A stretch of DNA of 18,377 nt. Origin: 2-02-FULL-44-35 sp964629505. Its GTDB lineage: Bacteria; Patescibacteriota; Minisyncoccia; Phycocordibacterales; DSPV01. The stretch spans positions 1 to 18,377 of the forward strand of contig CAZVQR010000008.1 in the NCBI GenBank assembly GCA_964629505.1, given 5' to 3'. A model generated the notes under the pieces. The model was given only the letters and a program-made list of their open reading frames with translations, was not told where the DNA came from and ran no database searches. Both the position numbers and the translations under genes were made by a program. Of this stretch, positions 6,651 to 13,204 are shown in pieces. Position 1 is the first letter of the stretch, and each line of letters begins with the position of its first letter.

Positions 6651-8486
6651 ATGTTAATTTCCTATAACTGGCTTCAGAGATATTTCAAAAAGAAACTGCC
6701 ACCGGCGGAAAAGGTGGCGGAGATTTTGACTTTCTCGGTTTTTGAAGTGGAAAGCGTTGAAAAGTGCGGTGATGATTTCGTCTTGGATGTTAAGGTTTTG
6801 CCTGACCGTGCTTGCTACGCGCTGTCGCACCGCGGAATTGCTAGGGAACTGGCCGCCGCTCTCGCTTGGGAGTCGGACTCCCAAGTAAAAATTTCTCAAG
6901 TAAAAACCGCAAAACTCGCGTCGCTTGTTATAAAAATCGAAAACCCTGCCGACTGCCGCCGTTACATCGGTCGCCGAACGGAGAATGTAGCAGTCCGACT
7001 GCTACAAAATGAAATTTCCGAAAAACTAGCTTCGGTTGAACAACGTTCAATTAATAACATCGTGGACGCGGCAAATTTCGTAATGTTTGATATCGGCCAA
7101 CCGCTCCACGCTTTTGACGCTGACAAAGTGGTTGGTGCCATTCAAATTCGGCGGGCGAAAAAAGGCGAAAAAATTATTACCCTTGATGATAAAGAAATTA
7201 TTCTTACTCCAGACATTTTAATCATCGCCGATGACGAAAGCCCATTGGCCATTGCCGGCATCAAGGGCGGCAAAAAAACTGAAGTAATCAACGAAACTAA
7301 AAATTTAATTTTGGAATCGGCCAATTTCCAGCCGACGCTTATCAGAAAAACCGCCCAAAAACTCGGTCTTCAAACCGACGCCTCCAAACGCTTTGAAAAT
7401 GAAATTTCGCCGGTCATTGCTGAAACAGCGATTAATGAATTGTCAGTTCTGATTGCCAAGTCCTCGCCTAATGCCAAATTCGGCGAATTAGTGGATAAAT
7501 ATCCCGAACCGACAAAACCCAGAGTTATCAAAATTTATCCGGATTTTGTTGCCCAAAAACTCGGTGTCAAAATTTCCGAAAAAGAAATTAATAATATTCT
7601 GGCACGACTCGGTATTGTTGACGGCATCATCCCGCCCGAACGCCTGGATTTACGAGAAGCCGAGGATTTGGTGGAAGAAATCGGCCGACTTTACGGTTAT
7701 GACAAGCTACCAGTAGAAAAATTGCCCGCTACCAAAGCAACAGTGGTAATTAACAAAAATTTTTACTGGGAAAATAAAATTCGGCAAATCTTGGCGGAAC
7801 TTGGTTTCTCGGAAATTATGACTTCTGCTTTCCGAACAAAAGGAGAAACGGAGATAGAAAAACCTTTGGCCTTGGACAAGGCTTTTTTGCGAACGAAACT
7901 CGCCAACCAACTTTTTGCCAGCTTAAAATTTAACACTCTCAACGCGCCTCTACTTGATCTGAAAGAAATAAAAATTTTTGAAATCGGCAAAGTATTCCTG
8001 GAAAGTGGCGAAGAAACGCATTTAGCTTTTAATAAAATTGCCAAAGCAAAACCGGTTCTTGAAAAGGCTCTGGAAATAAAAATTTCCGCCGCCGCGGCCG
8101 ATGACATTCTGGAAATCAATCTCGGTCCGCTGATTGAAAAACTACCAGAACCAAAAGTCTGGAACATCGCCGAACCGAAAGGCTTAGCCTTTCGGTTCCA
8201 GCCGATTTCGCCGTATCCGTTTATCGTCCGCGATATCGCGGTTTTCGTGCCAACAACTGTTACGGCGGAAAAACTTTGGACGGTGATTGAAAAGGGAATT
8301 GCCAAAGAAAAAAATTTGCTTGCCAATCATTATCTTTTCGACGAATATCAAAAAGCTGAAAAAAAGTCCTTCGCTTTCCGCTTGATTTTCCAAGCGCCAA
8401 CTCGAACACTGACCGACGCCGAGGTAAATAAAATTATGGAAAAAGTTACTACCGCCATTTCCCAAAATAACTGGCAAGTCCGGTAG
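6651..8486 (+). CDS. pheT: Phenylalanyl-tRNA synthetase beta subunit, short form
   Basis: Partner of PheS. In order: an N-terminal segment (MLISYNWLQRYF, residues 1-38), the B3/4 editing region (about 105-270, with NNIVDAANFVMFDIGQPLHAFD and the LQTDASKRFE block), the B5 domain (about 293-370, ending EEIGRLYGYDKLP), a degenerate catalytic-like core, and the C-terminal FDX-ACB anticodon-binding domain (from about 520, PYPFIVRDIAVFVP). At 611 residues it is far shorter than the E. coli form of about 795. The sequence jumps from FEVESVEK to DDFVLDVKVLPDRAC, so the EMAP-II-like tRNA-binding OB domain inserted there in most bacteria is missing. Two 21-bp perfect hairpins lie inside the gene. No Shine-Dalgarno is visible; it is presumably co-transcribed with pheS. 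Confidence 0.95.
   Translation: MLISYNWLQRYFKKKLPPAEKVAEILTFSVFEVESVEKCGDDFVLDVKVLPDRACYALSHRGIARELAAALAWESDSQVKISQVKTAKLASLVIKIENPADCRRYIGRRTENVAVRLLQNEISEKLASVEQRSINNIVDAANFVMFDIGQPLHAFDADKVVGAIQIRRAKKGEKIITLDDKEIILTPDILIIADDESPLAIAGIKGGKKTEVINETKNLILESANFQPTLIRKTAQKLGLQTDASKRFENEISPVIAETAINELSVLIAKSSPNAKFGELVDKYPEPTKPRVIKIYPDFVAQKLGVKISEKEINNILARLGIVDGIIPPERLDLREAEDLVEEIGRLYGYDKLPVEKLPATKATVVINKNFYWENKIRQILAELGFSEIMTSAFRTKGETEIEKPLALDKAFLRTKLANQLFASLKFNTLNAPLLDLKEIKIFEIGKVFLESGEETHLAFNKIAKAKPVLEKALEIKISAAAADDILEINLGPLIEKLPEPKVWNIAEPKGLAFRFQPISPYPFIVRDIAVFVPTTVTAEKLWTVIEKGIAKEKNLLANHYLFDEYQKAEKKSFAFRLIFQAPTRTLTDAEVNKIMEKVTTAISQNNWQVR
6865..6885. repeat. 21-bp hairpin palindrome inside pheT (9-3-9)
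   Basis: Nine-base arms CTTGGGAGT and ACTCCCAAG flank the loop CGG. It encodes residues WESDSQ (73-78) in the linker before the B3/4 region. It shares size and the AGT-nnn-ACT core with the palindrome at 6986-7006. Confidence 0.75.
6986..7006. repeat. 21-bp hairpin palindrome inside pheT (9-3-9), second copy type
   Basis: Nine-base arms TGTAGCAGT and ACTGCTACA flank the loop CCG. It encodes residues NVAVRLLQ (112-119). The arm sequence differs from 6865-6885, but the geometry and the inner AGT/ACT are the same. Confidence 0.75.
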
Positions 8487-8495
8487 GGAAAAGCT

Positions 8496-10277
8496 ATGGA
8501 AAAAATAAACCATATCAGAAATTTTTGTATCATTGCTCACATTGACCACGGCAAGAGCACTTTAGCCGACCGGTTTTTGGAATTGACCGGCACGATTGAA
8601 AAAAGAAAAATGACCGAGCAAGTTTTGGACTGGATGGAATTGGAGCGAGAGCGGGGGATTACGATAAAGATGAAACCAGTCCGCATGATTTATGGCGATT
8701 ATGTTTTGAATCTGGTAGATACTCCGGGACATATCGATTTTTCTTATGACGTATCGCGAGCTTTGAGAGCGGTGGAAGGCGCGATTTTATTGGTAGACGC
8801 CACCCAAGGCGTTCAAGCGCAAACTTTAACCACTTTGGAAATGGCGCGGGAAGCTGGACTTATGATTATCCCTGTCGTTACTAAAATTGACTCGCCGTTG
8901 GCTAGAATCGCCGAAACCAAAACGGAAATGGCAAAAATTTTGAATGACGAATCAATGGAAATTTTGGAGGTATCGGGTAAAACGGGTCAAGGGGTAGCTC
9001 AGTTGCTGACAACTATTATTGATAAAATCCCGCCGCCCAAAATTACCGATGTCAAAAATTTCCGCGGTTTGATTTTTGACTTTAAATACTCAAATCATAC
9101 TGGTATAACTATTTTCCTTCGAGTTTTTGAAGGAATAATTTCCAAGAAAGATAAATTGGCTTTTGCCGTTAGCCAAAAAAAATTCACACCAATAGATATC
9201 GGCGTTTTTACACCGATGGAAACGCCTGCCGAAACACTCGGCGCCGGCGAAATCGGTTACATCACCACTGGCATCAAGGAACCGGGCATCGCTTTAGTCG
9301 GCGACACGGTTGTTACAGCGGACAAAAATTTGCCGCCGCTTGAAGGCTATCTCGCGCCCAAACCGGTCGTTTGGGCATCGCTTTATCCGGAAAGCCAAAA
9401 TCACTGGAACGACTTGCGCCAAGCGCTGGAACGATTGCGTTTGTCAGATTCGTCTTTTACCCATGAAGAAGAATCGTCAGGAGTTTTGGGTCGCGGCTTC
9501 CGTTGCGGTTTCCTCGGTATGCTCCATTTGGAAATCGTCGCCGAACGATTGCGCCGCGAATTTAACTTATCGTTAGTTGTCACTTTGCCCTCCATCACTT
9601 ATGAAATTTTGGATAAAAGAAATAAAAAACTGCTCATTTATTCACCCAGTCAATTTCCGACCGATGGCGACATTCAAAAAATTTTTGAGCCCTGGGCAAA
9701 AATAAAAATAATCACGCCAGCTGATTATCTCGGTGAAATAATTCAGCTGGTCCACCGCCACGAAGCAACAATCAATCAAACCGAAACTTTCAGCGGCAAT
9801 CGCAATTCACTGGAATTGGCAATGCCCTTGCGAGAATTAATGCGCGATTTTTTTGATGAAATAAAAAGCGCGACTTCCGGATTTGCTTCATTGTCTTACA
9901 AAATCATTGAGTCTCAAGAAGCTGATGTCGCTAAACTGGAAATTCTGGTCGCCGAGGAATCAGTGCCGGCTTTTGCCAGAATTGTATCGCGAGCACGACT
10001 CCAAGAAGAGGCGGAAGCGGCAGTGGAAAAACTTTATAAAATTTTGCCGCGACAACTATTCACCGCCAAAATTCAAGCTAAAGCGCTCGGACGAATCATC
10101 GCCTCGCGCACCCTCAAAGCTCTGCGCAAAGATGTGACGGGTTACCTTTACGGCGGTGATATTAGCCGCAAACGAAAACTTTGGGAACAACAAAAAGAGG
10201 GCAAAAAGCGATTAAAAGAGCAGGGTAGAGTCAATATCCCGCCGGCGGTCTTTCTGAAAATGATTAAAAAAGAATAA
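8496..10277 (+). CDS. lepA: Elongation factor 4 (back-translocase LepA)
   Basis: Ribosome-bound GTPase related to EF-G. G1 is AHIDHGKST (residues 14-22), the switch region is ERERGITI (50-57), G3 is DTPGH (75-79) and G5 is SGKTG (160-164). G4 reads TKID (129-132) in place of the usual NKID. The later domains are complete, and the LepA-specific C-terminal domain is present (YGGDISRKRKLWEQQKEGKK, then VNIPPAVFLKMIKKE), so this is LepA rather than EF-G or BipA. At 593 residues it has the usual length. A weak TAGGG precedes the ATG, and the gene starts nine bases after pheT, probably in the same transcript. It ends three bases before the end of the convergent 36-aa gene. Confidence 0.96.
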   Translation: MEKINHIRNFCIIAHIDHGKSTLADRFLELTGTIEKRKMTEQVLDWMELERERGITIKMKPVRMIYGDYVLNLVDTPGHIDFSYDVSRALRAVEGAILLVDATQGVQAQTLTTLEMAREAGLMIIPVVTKIDSPLARIAETKTEMAKILNDESMEILEVSGKTGQGVAQLLTTIIDKIPPPKITDVKNFRGLIFDFKYSNHTGITIFLRVFEGIISKKDKLAFAVSQKKFTPIDIGVFTPMETPAETLGAGEIGYITTGIKEPGIALVGDTVVTADKNLPPLEGYLAPKPVVWASLYPESQNHWNDLRQALERLRLSDSSFTHEEESSGVLGRGFRCGFLGMLHLEIVAERLRREFNLSLVVTLPSITYEILDKRNKKLLIYSPSQFPTDGDIQKIFEPWAKIKIITPADYLGEIIQLVHRHEATINQTETFSGNRNSLELAMPLRELMRDFFDEIKSATSGFASLSYKIIESQEADVAKLEILVAEESVPAFARIVSRARLQEEAEAAVEKLYKILPRQLFTAKIQAKALGRIIASRTLKALRKDVTGYLYGGDISRKRKLWEQQKEGKKRLKEQGRVNIPPAVFLKMIKKE

Positions 10278-10280
10278 GCG

Positions 10281-10391
10281 CTAAAGGAAAAGCCCCGGGA
10301 TGTAAAGTAAAACCATACTGATGGTTATCAAAATGCCGAGCACTGTCCAAATTATCTTGAATCTTTTTTTGTTTTGCTGGGAAAAAAGCAT
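10281..10391 (-). CDS. 36-residue single-helix membrane microprotein
   Basis: A short frame on the minus strand begins MLFSQQNKKRFKIIW and ends in LLYIPGLFL. A polar, lysine-rich N-terminus is followed by one hydrophobic helix (about residues 13-30). This is the pattern of a small inner-membrane protein with its N-terminus in the cytosol. It fills the gap between lepA and the FtsB-like gene, and its start lies 9 nt from a palindromic -10 box that it shares with that gene. From memory, tiny proteins with a similar C-terminus occur in Parcubacteria, but I cannot check. The function is unknown. Confidence 0.6.
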   Translation of the reverse strand: MLFSQQNKKRFKIIWTVLGILITISMVLLYIPGLFL

Positions 10392-10400
10392 TGTTATTTT

Positions 10401-10410
10401 ATGATATCAT
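10401..10410. promoter_or_regulatory. Palindromic -10 box shared by two divergent leaderless genes
   Basis: ATGATATCAT is a perfect palindrome, so each strand reads TGATATCAT, an extended -10-like element. It stands exactly 9 nt from the ATG of the FtsB-like gene (10420, plus) and 9 nt from the ATG of the microprotein (10391, minus). An alternative plus-strand -10, CATATT, lies 6 nt from the ATG. Confidence 0.45.
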
Positions 10411-10419
10411 ATTAGCGCA

Positions 10420-10779
10420 ATGTTGCCAAAAACATTTTACACTCACTGGAAAATCGCGGCCCTGGTAATTCTGCTAGTAATCGTCGGTCGGGCGGTTATT
10501 AATATTTACGGCCGCTATCAAGACAGCCGTGCTGGTTTGGCGTTAGCGGAAAAAGAATTGGCGGCAATGGAAAATAAAGAAATGGCATTAGAAAAAACCA
10601 CGACGAAATTGAAAACCGAACAGGGGATTGAAGAAGCCATCCGACAGAAATATCAGGTTGCCAAAGATCATGAACAACTGATTGTGATTGTCAACGACGA
10701 ACAGAAAAAACCGACTGACGCCACTACAAAAACAACTGGCTGGTGGCAAACGCTCGTAAAATTTTTCGGCAGGGATTAA
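10420..10779 (+). CDS. FtsB/DivIC-like septum formation protein
   Basis: A 119-residue bitopic membrane protein: a short cytosolic N-terminus, a transmembrane helix (about residues 10-28, IAALVILLVIVGRAVINIY), then a coiled coil (about 36-70, rich in A, E, K and L), then IEEAIRQKYQVAKDHEQLIVIV. That last segment matches the post-coil motif of the FtsB/DivIC family, where an arginine-lysine-tyrosine/leucine stretch leads to a short beta strand with which FtsB contacts FtsL and FtsQ in the divisome. The C-terminal tail is polar and then WWQTLVKFFGRD. Sequence similarity in this family is low, so the call rests on architecture. The gene is probably monocistronic. Confidence 0.75.
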   Translation: MLPKTFYTHWKIAALVILLVIVGRAVINIYGRYQDSRAGLALAEKELAAMENKEMALEKTTTKLKTEQGIEEAIRQKYQVAKDHEQLIVIVNDEQKKPTDATTKTTGWWQTLVKFFGRD

Positions 10780-10798
10780 CTAACGGGACTAATTATTT

Positions 10799-10869
10799 TG
10801 CGGGATACGAGAATCGAACTCGTATCTACTGCTTGGGAAGCAGTCATTCTGCCACTAAACTAATCCCGC
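10799..10869 (-). tRNA. tRNA-Gly (CCC anticodon)
   Basis: Minus-strand cloverleaf: acceptor GCGGGAT/ATCCCGC, anticodon stem ACTGC/GCAGT with loop TTCCCAA (anticodon CCC), T stem ACGAG/CTCGT with loop TTCGATT, discriminator A. CCA is not encoded. It decodes GGG. Confidence 0.94.
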
Positions 10870-10875
10870 AACAAC

Positions 10876-10884
10876 TGATATAAT
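10876..10884 (+). promoter_or_regulatory. Extended -10 promoter of the glutaredoxin gene, probably leaderless
   Basis: TGATATAAT is a consensus extended -10. It ends six bases before the ATG at 10891, so the first transcribed base is expected to be at or next to the start codon. The tRNA-Gly gene reads away from it on the other strand. Confidence 0.6.
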
Positions 10885-10890
10885 CATACT

Positions 10891-11127
10891 ATGAAAGTAA
10901 CAATTTATTCCACCGCTGCTTGTACGCATTGTAAGCTGGCAAAAGATTTTTTTAATAAGCACAACATTAAATACGACGAATTTGATGTTGGTAATGATTT
11001 AGAAAAACGGCAGGAAATGATAGAAAAAAGCGACCAGATGGGAGTGCCGGTAATTCAAGTCGGCAACGAAATCATCGTCGGTTTCAACAAAACGTTGCTT
11101 TCGGAGTTGCTAAAAATAAAAGTTTAA
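10891..11127 (+). CDS. Glutaredoxin / NrdH-like thiol redox protein
   Basis: A 78-residue thioredoxin-fold protein that reduces disulfides or mixed disulfides. It has the N-terminal strand MKVTIYST, the active site CTHC (residues 11-14), the conserved cis-proline strand GVPVIQVG (51-58) and the closing GFNK motif (64-67). Size and order match small bacterial glutaredoxins and NrdH redoxins. The redox partner cannot be told, since no ribonucleotide reductase or glutathione gene is nearby. It is preceded by a near-consensus promoter and stands alone between two minus-strand tRNA genes. Confidence 0.9.
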   Translation: MKVTIYSTAACTHCKLAKDFFNKHNIKYDEFDVGNDLEKRQEMIEKSDQMGVPVIQVGNEIIVGFNKTLLSELLKIKV

Positions 11128-11138
11128 GTTTAATTGGA

Positions 11139-11163
11139 GCCGCCACAATTTTCAAGTGGCGGC
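11139..11163. terminator. Hairpin between convergent glutaredoxin and tRNA-Arg genes
   Basis: Perfect 8-bp arms GCCGCCAC and GTGGCGGC enclose a 9-nt loop. It lies between the 3' ends of two convergent genes, where a bidirectional terminator would be expected, but there is no U-tract on either strand. It could instead be one of the palindromic repeats scattered in this genome. Confidence 0.45.
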
Positions 11164-11175
11164 GACAAAAGCATT

Positions 11176-11247
11176 TGCCCTCACCAAGAATCGAACTTGG
11201 ATTTGCGCGTTAGGAGTGCGCTGTTCTATCCGTTGAACTATGAGAGC
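11176..11247 (-). tRNA. tRNA-Arg (CCT anticodon)
   Basis: Minus-strand cloverleaf: acceptor GCTCTCA/TGAGGGC (one G-T pair), D stem GTTC/GAAC, anticodon loop CTCCTAA (anticodon CCT), T stem CCAAG/CTTGG with loop TTCGATT, discriminator A. The last anticodon-stem pair (31-39) is A-C. CCA is not encoded. It decodes AGG. Confidence 0.92.
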
Positions 11248-11251
11248 ATTC

Positions 11252-11260
11252 TGTTATAAT
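11252..11260 (+). promoter_or_regulatory. Extended -10 promoter of the 86-aa membrane protein gene
   Basis: TGTTATAAT is a consensus extended -10 that ends nine bases before the ATG at 11270. It also fixes the start: a longer frame from 11240 would begin inside tRNA-Arg, upstream of this promoter. Confidence 0.55.
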
Positions 11261-11269
11261 ATACCCGAT

Positions 11270-11530
11270 ATGAATGAAAATGAAAGAGAACTTTTAGAGC
11301 GAACTTACGAATTGGTCAAAGACACCAATGATAAAGTGTCGCGACTTTATCGGAGTTATAAATGGGGTAGAGCATTTAAGATTTTTTATTGGGTGGTGAT
11401 TATCGGTATATCAGTCGGCGCTTACTGGCTGATTCAACCCTATATTGAACAACTCGGGCAGGTCTACGGCGGCTTGAGCGACACGGTCAACAACATTCAC
11501 AACACCAGCCAAAATTTGCTGAATTTTTAA
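11270..11530 (+). CDS. Unknown 86-aa protein with one membrane helix
   Basis: The start at 11270 (MNENERELLERTYEL) is chosen because the frame further upstream runs through tRNA-Arg and the promoter. The acidic, helical N-terminus (residues 1-30) looks like a short coiled coil. A transmembrane helix follows (about 35-56, KIFYWVVIIGISVGAYWLI), and a polar C-terminal helix ends in NTSQNLLNF. I do not recognise the family. The layout, a cytosolic coil, one helix and a short outer tail, recurs among small conserved Patescibacteria proteins. tRNA-Phe begins 23 bases downstream on the same strand. Confidence 0.7.
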   Translation: MNENERELLERTYELVKDTNDKVSRLYRSYKWGRAFKIFYWVVIIGISVGAYWLIQPYIEQLGQVYGGLSDTVNNIHNTSQNLLNF

Positions 11531-11553
11531 ATTGGTTGTAAGTTGTCATCAAA

Positions 11554-11625
11554 GCCGAGGTAGCTCAGTGGTAGAGCGTCCGCCTGAAGAGCGGTAGGTC
11601 GCCAGTCCGATTCTGGCCCTCGGCA
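11554..11625 (+). tRNA. tRNA-Phe (GAA anticodon) with atypical bases
   Basis: Acceptor GCCGAGG/CCTCGGC, D stem GCTC/GAGC, anticodon loop CTGAAGA (anticodon GAA), T stem GCCAG/CTGGC, discriminator A; CCA is not encoded. Two departures stand out: the top anticodon-stem position 27-43 is T-T, and the T loop reads TCCGATT, so position 55 is C where nearly all elongator tRNAs have U (pseudouridine). Confidence 0.88.
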
Positions 11626-11720
11626 AATCTTCTAGAGATCTTTTGATAGGGAAGGGAAAGTTAATTCTTTATAATAAATAATATTCGTGTCGCACAATAT
11701 AAATTTTGCGCCATACCAGT

Positions 11721-11942
11721 TTATTTATCAGATTTATCAGACCTTACCAAACCAACAGCCTTCCCCCAAACCCAACTCAAACCGGCTTTAGTGGTATCCC
11801 AAACATAGGCAATATTTTTCTGAATCAGCGGCGACTTGACGCGCTCTTCAACGTCCACACCAAACAAACTCAAAATCACGATGGAAATAATTATCGTAAC
11901 AATCATTTGTATAAACCCTCCCCTATTTTTAAAATTTTTCAT
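11721..11942 (-). CDS. Small 73-aa protein with N-terminal membrane helix
   Basis: The start at 11942 makes an ATGA overlap with the stop of the M23 peptidase gene; the longer open frame upstream lies inside that gene and is discarded. The protein begins MKNFKNRGGF, has one transmembrane helix (about residues 11-28, IQMIVTIIISIVILSLFG), then a helical domain ending YVWDTTKAGLSWVWGKAVGL. I recognise the general shape from Patescibacteria genomes (K-rich start, one helix, W-rich tail) but no named family. Tight coupling to the peptidase suggests a linked envelope role, which is inference. Confidence 0.72.
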   Translation of the reverse strand: MKNFKNRGGFIQMIVTIIISIVILSLFGVDVEERVKSPLIQKNIAYVWDTTKAGLSWVWGKAVGLVRSDKSDK

Positions 11943-13204
11943 AAATATTTCAACGGATCCAGATACGCCTTCGGGTCGGCAATCGGCATCCGATAAGTGC
12001 CACCGCAAACTTTACTTTGCCGATTTGCTACTTGAATACCTTGAGTGGCGTAAACCGTAAAATGAAGATGTGGTCCGGTAGCGTAACCAGTCGCGCCACT
12101 ATAACCAATCACCGCGCCGGTTGCCACTTGTTCTCCTTCACTGATTTTTATCAGCGATAGGTGAGCATAAAGGGTTGACAGGCCATTGTTATGCTCAATC
12201 AAAACCCACTTACCATAAGAAGCGCCCGGACAAACGTGGTCGGTGTCACCGATACCCTTTACTACCCCAGCCAGCGCCGCTTTGACCGGCGTACCAATTG
12301 AAGCCCGGAAGTCCACGCCGTTGTGACCGTAACCATTATACACTGTCGGATTAGCCAAAGAAAATGAAGTTAGACCAAATTTTTGAGTGATTGAAATGCT
12401 ATCCAATGGCCAGTTCAAGACACCAAGACCGGCCGGCGGAATTTTCGTCGGGTCAANNNNNNNNNNAATGTTCAATTCCTCTTCAACTTTCTGTATTTCG
12501 CTCTCAAAGGCCGCTTTAAGAGCTAATTTTTCCTGCAAAGTTTTTTTGTAATTAGCTTCTTTGCTTTTAGTCGCCGAGAGCAAAGTGTTGGTTTCTTTTT
12601 TATTATATTCAATAATGACTTTTTGGTCGGTGAGATTACCTCGGAAAGTCACCAAATTTTTCCTTTTTGCTTCCTCCGCCCTTTTATCCGTTTCCAAACC
12701 AACTTTTAGTTCCTTAATCGCCACCAGCGCTTCGCCAACGCCGGACTTGAGCTGGCTCATTGCTTCCAAATCGTTCCAAAGCGTTGAAAATTTTCCACTA
12801 AGCGCCGTTTCCACAAAAGTATTCAATTCCAGTTGATTAATTTGGCGAATGGCATTGGCGATTTCCGCACGACGGGCAAAAATATCGGCTTCTTTCTGAA
12901 CAATTGCCAAACCCAATTCTTCAATGCTCAAGGACGCGGCGACAATCCGATTTTCCGTTACCTTCAACTCAGCGGTGAGTTTTTTTCTGGTGTTTTCCAA
13001 TTCGTTGATTTTCGCCAGTAATGTCTGTTTCTCCGCTCCGGCGGTCAAGAGCTTTTCTTGATAAGCGGCGATTTCCTTTTCCAAGTCGGCGATAGCGTTA
13101 TTGCGTTCGGAAATTTTCGCTCGCAGTTCGTCAATAGTCACCGCGCTGCTAAAAATCGGTATGATGAAAATAAAAATCACTAAAAAAATTTTCCAAGTTT
13201 TCAT
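11939..13204 (-). CDS. Exported coiled-coil M23 peptidase, interrupted by a scaffold gap
   Basis: Murein hydrolase of the EnvC/NlpD type: a signal peptide (residues 1-21, MKTWKIFLVIFIFIIPIFSS), a long coiled coil (about 22-245, E/K/L/A-rich), then an M23 zinc peptidase domain (about 262-395). Zinc ligands are visible: HNGVD (H294, D298) and HLH (H379, H381), with YAHLS (H348) as the further active-site histidine, so the domain looks catalytically intact. In EnvC-like proteins the coiled coil controls amidases or the peptidase itself during division. Ten Ns fall between the coil and the peptidase; the frame continues across them, but true length is uncertain. The ATG overlaps the gltX stop (ATGA), and the stop overlaps the next gene in the same way. 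Confidence 0.88.
   Translation of the reverse strand: MKTWKIFLVIFIFIIPIFSSAVTIDELRAKISERNNAIADLEKEIAAYQEKLLTAGAEKQTLLAKINELENTRKKLTAELKVTENRIVAASLSIEELGLAIVQKEADIFARRAEIANAIRQINQLELNTFVETALSGKFSTLWNDLEAMSQLKSGVGEALVAIKELKVGLETDKRAEEAKRKNLVTFRGNLTDQKVIIEYNKKETNTLLSATKSKEANYKKTLQEKLALKAAFESEIQKVEEELNIXXXXDPTKIPPAGLGVLNWPLDSISITQKFGLTSFSLANPTVYNGYGHNGVDFRASIGTPVKAALAGVVKGIGDTDHVCPGASYGKWVLIEHNNGLSTLYAHLSLIKISEGEQVATGAVIGYSGATGYATGPHLHFTVYATQGIQVANRQSKVCGGTYRMPIADPKAYLDPLKYL
12457..12466. other. Scaffold gap (10 N)
   Basis: Ten unresolved bases lie inside the M23 peptidase gene, at the junction of the coiled coil and the catalytic domain. Ten is probably a placeholder, so the real gap may be larger or smaller. 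Confidence 0.99.

Noticed and set aside
7763..8326. Minus-strand 187-aa frame over pheT
   Set aside because: It is the antisense shadow of the C-terminal half of pheT, with no family resemblance.
11240..11269. Ten extra N-terminal residues for the 86-aa membrane protein
   Set aside because: The codons overlap tRNA-Arg and the extended -10 promoter, so they are probably not transcribed as part of the mRNA.
11943..12008. Longer start for the 73-aa membrane protein
   Set aside because: It lies inside the M23 peptidase gene; the ATGA overlap start matches the gltX-M23 junction.
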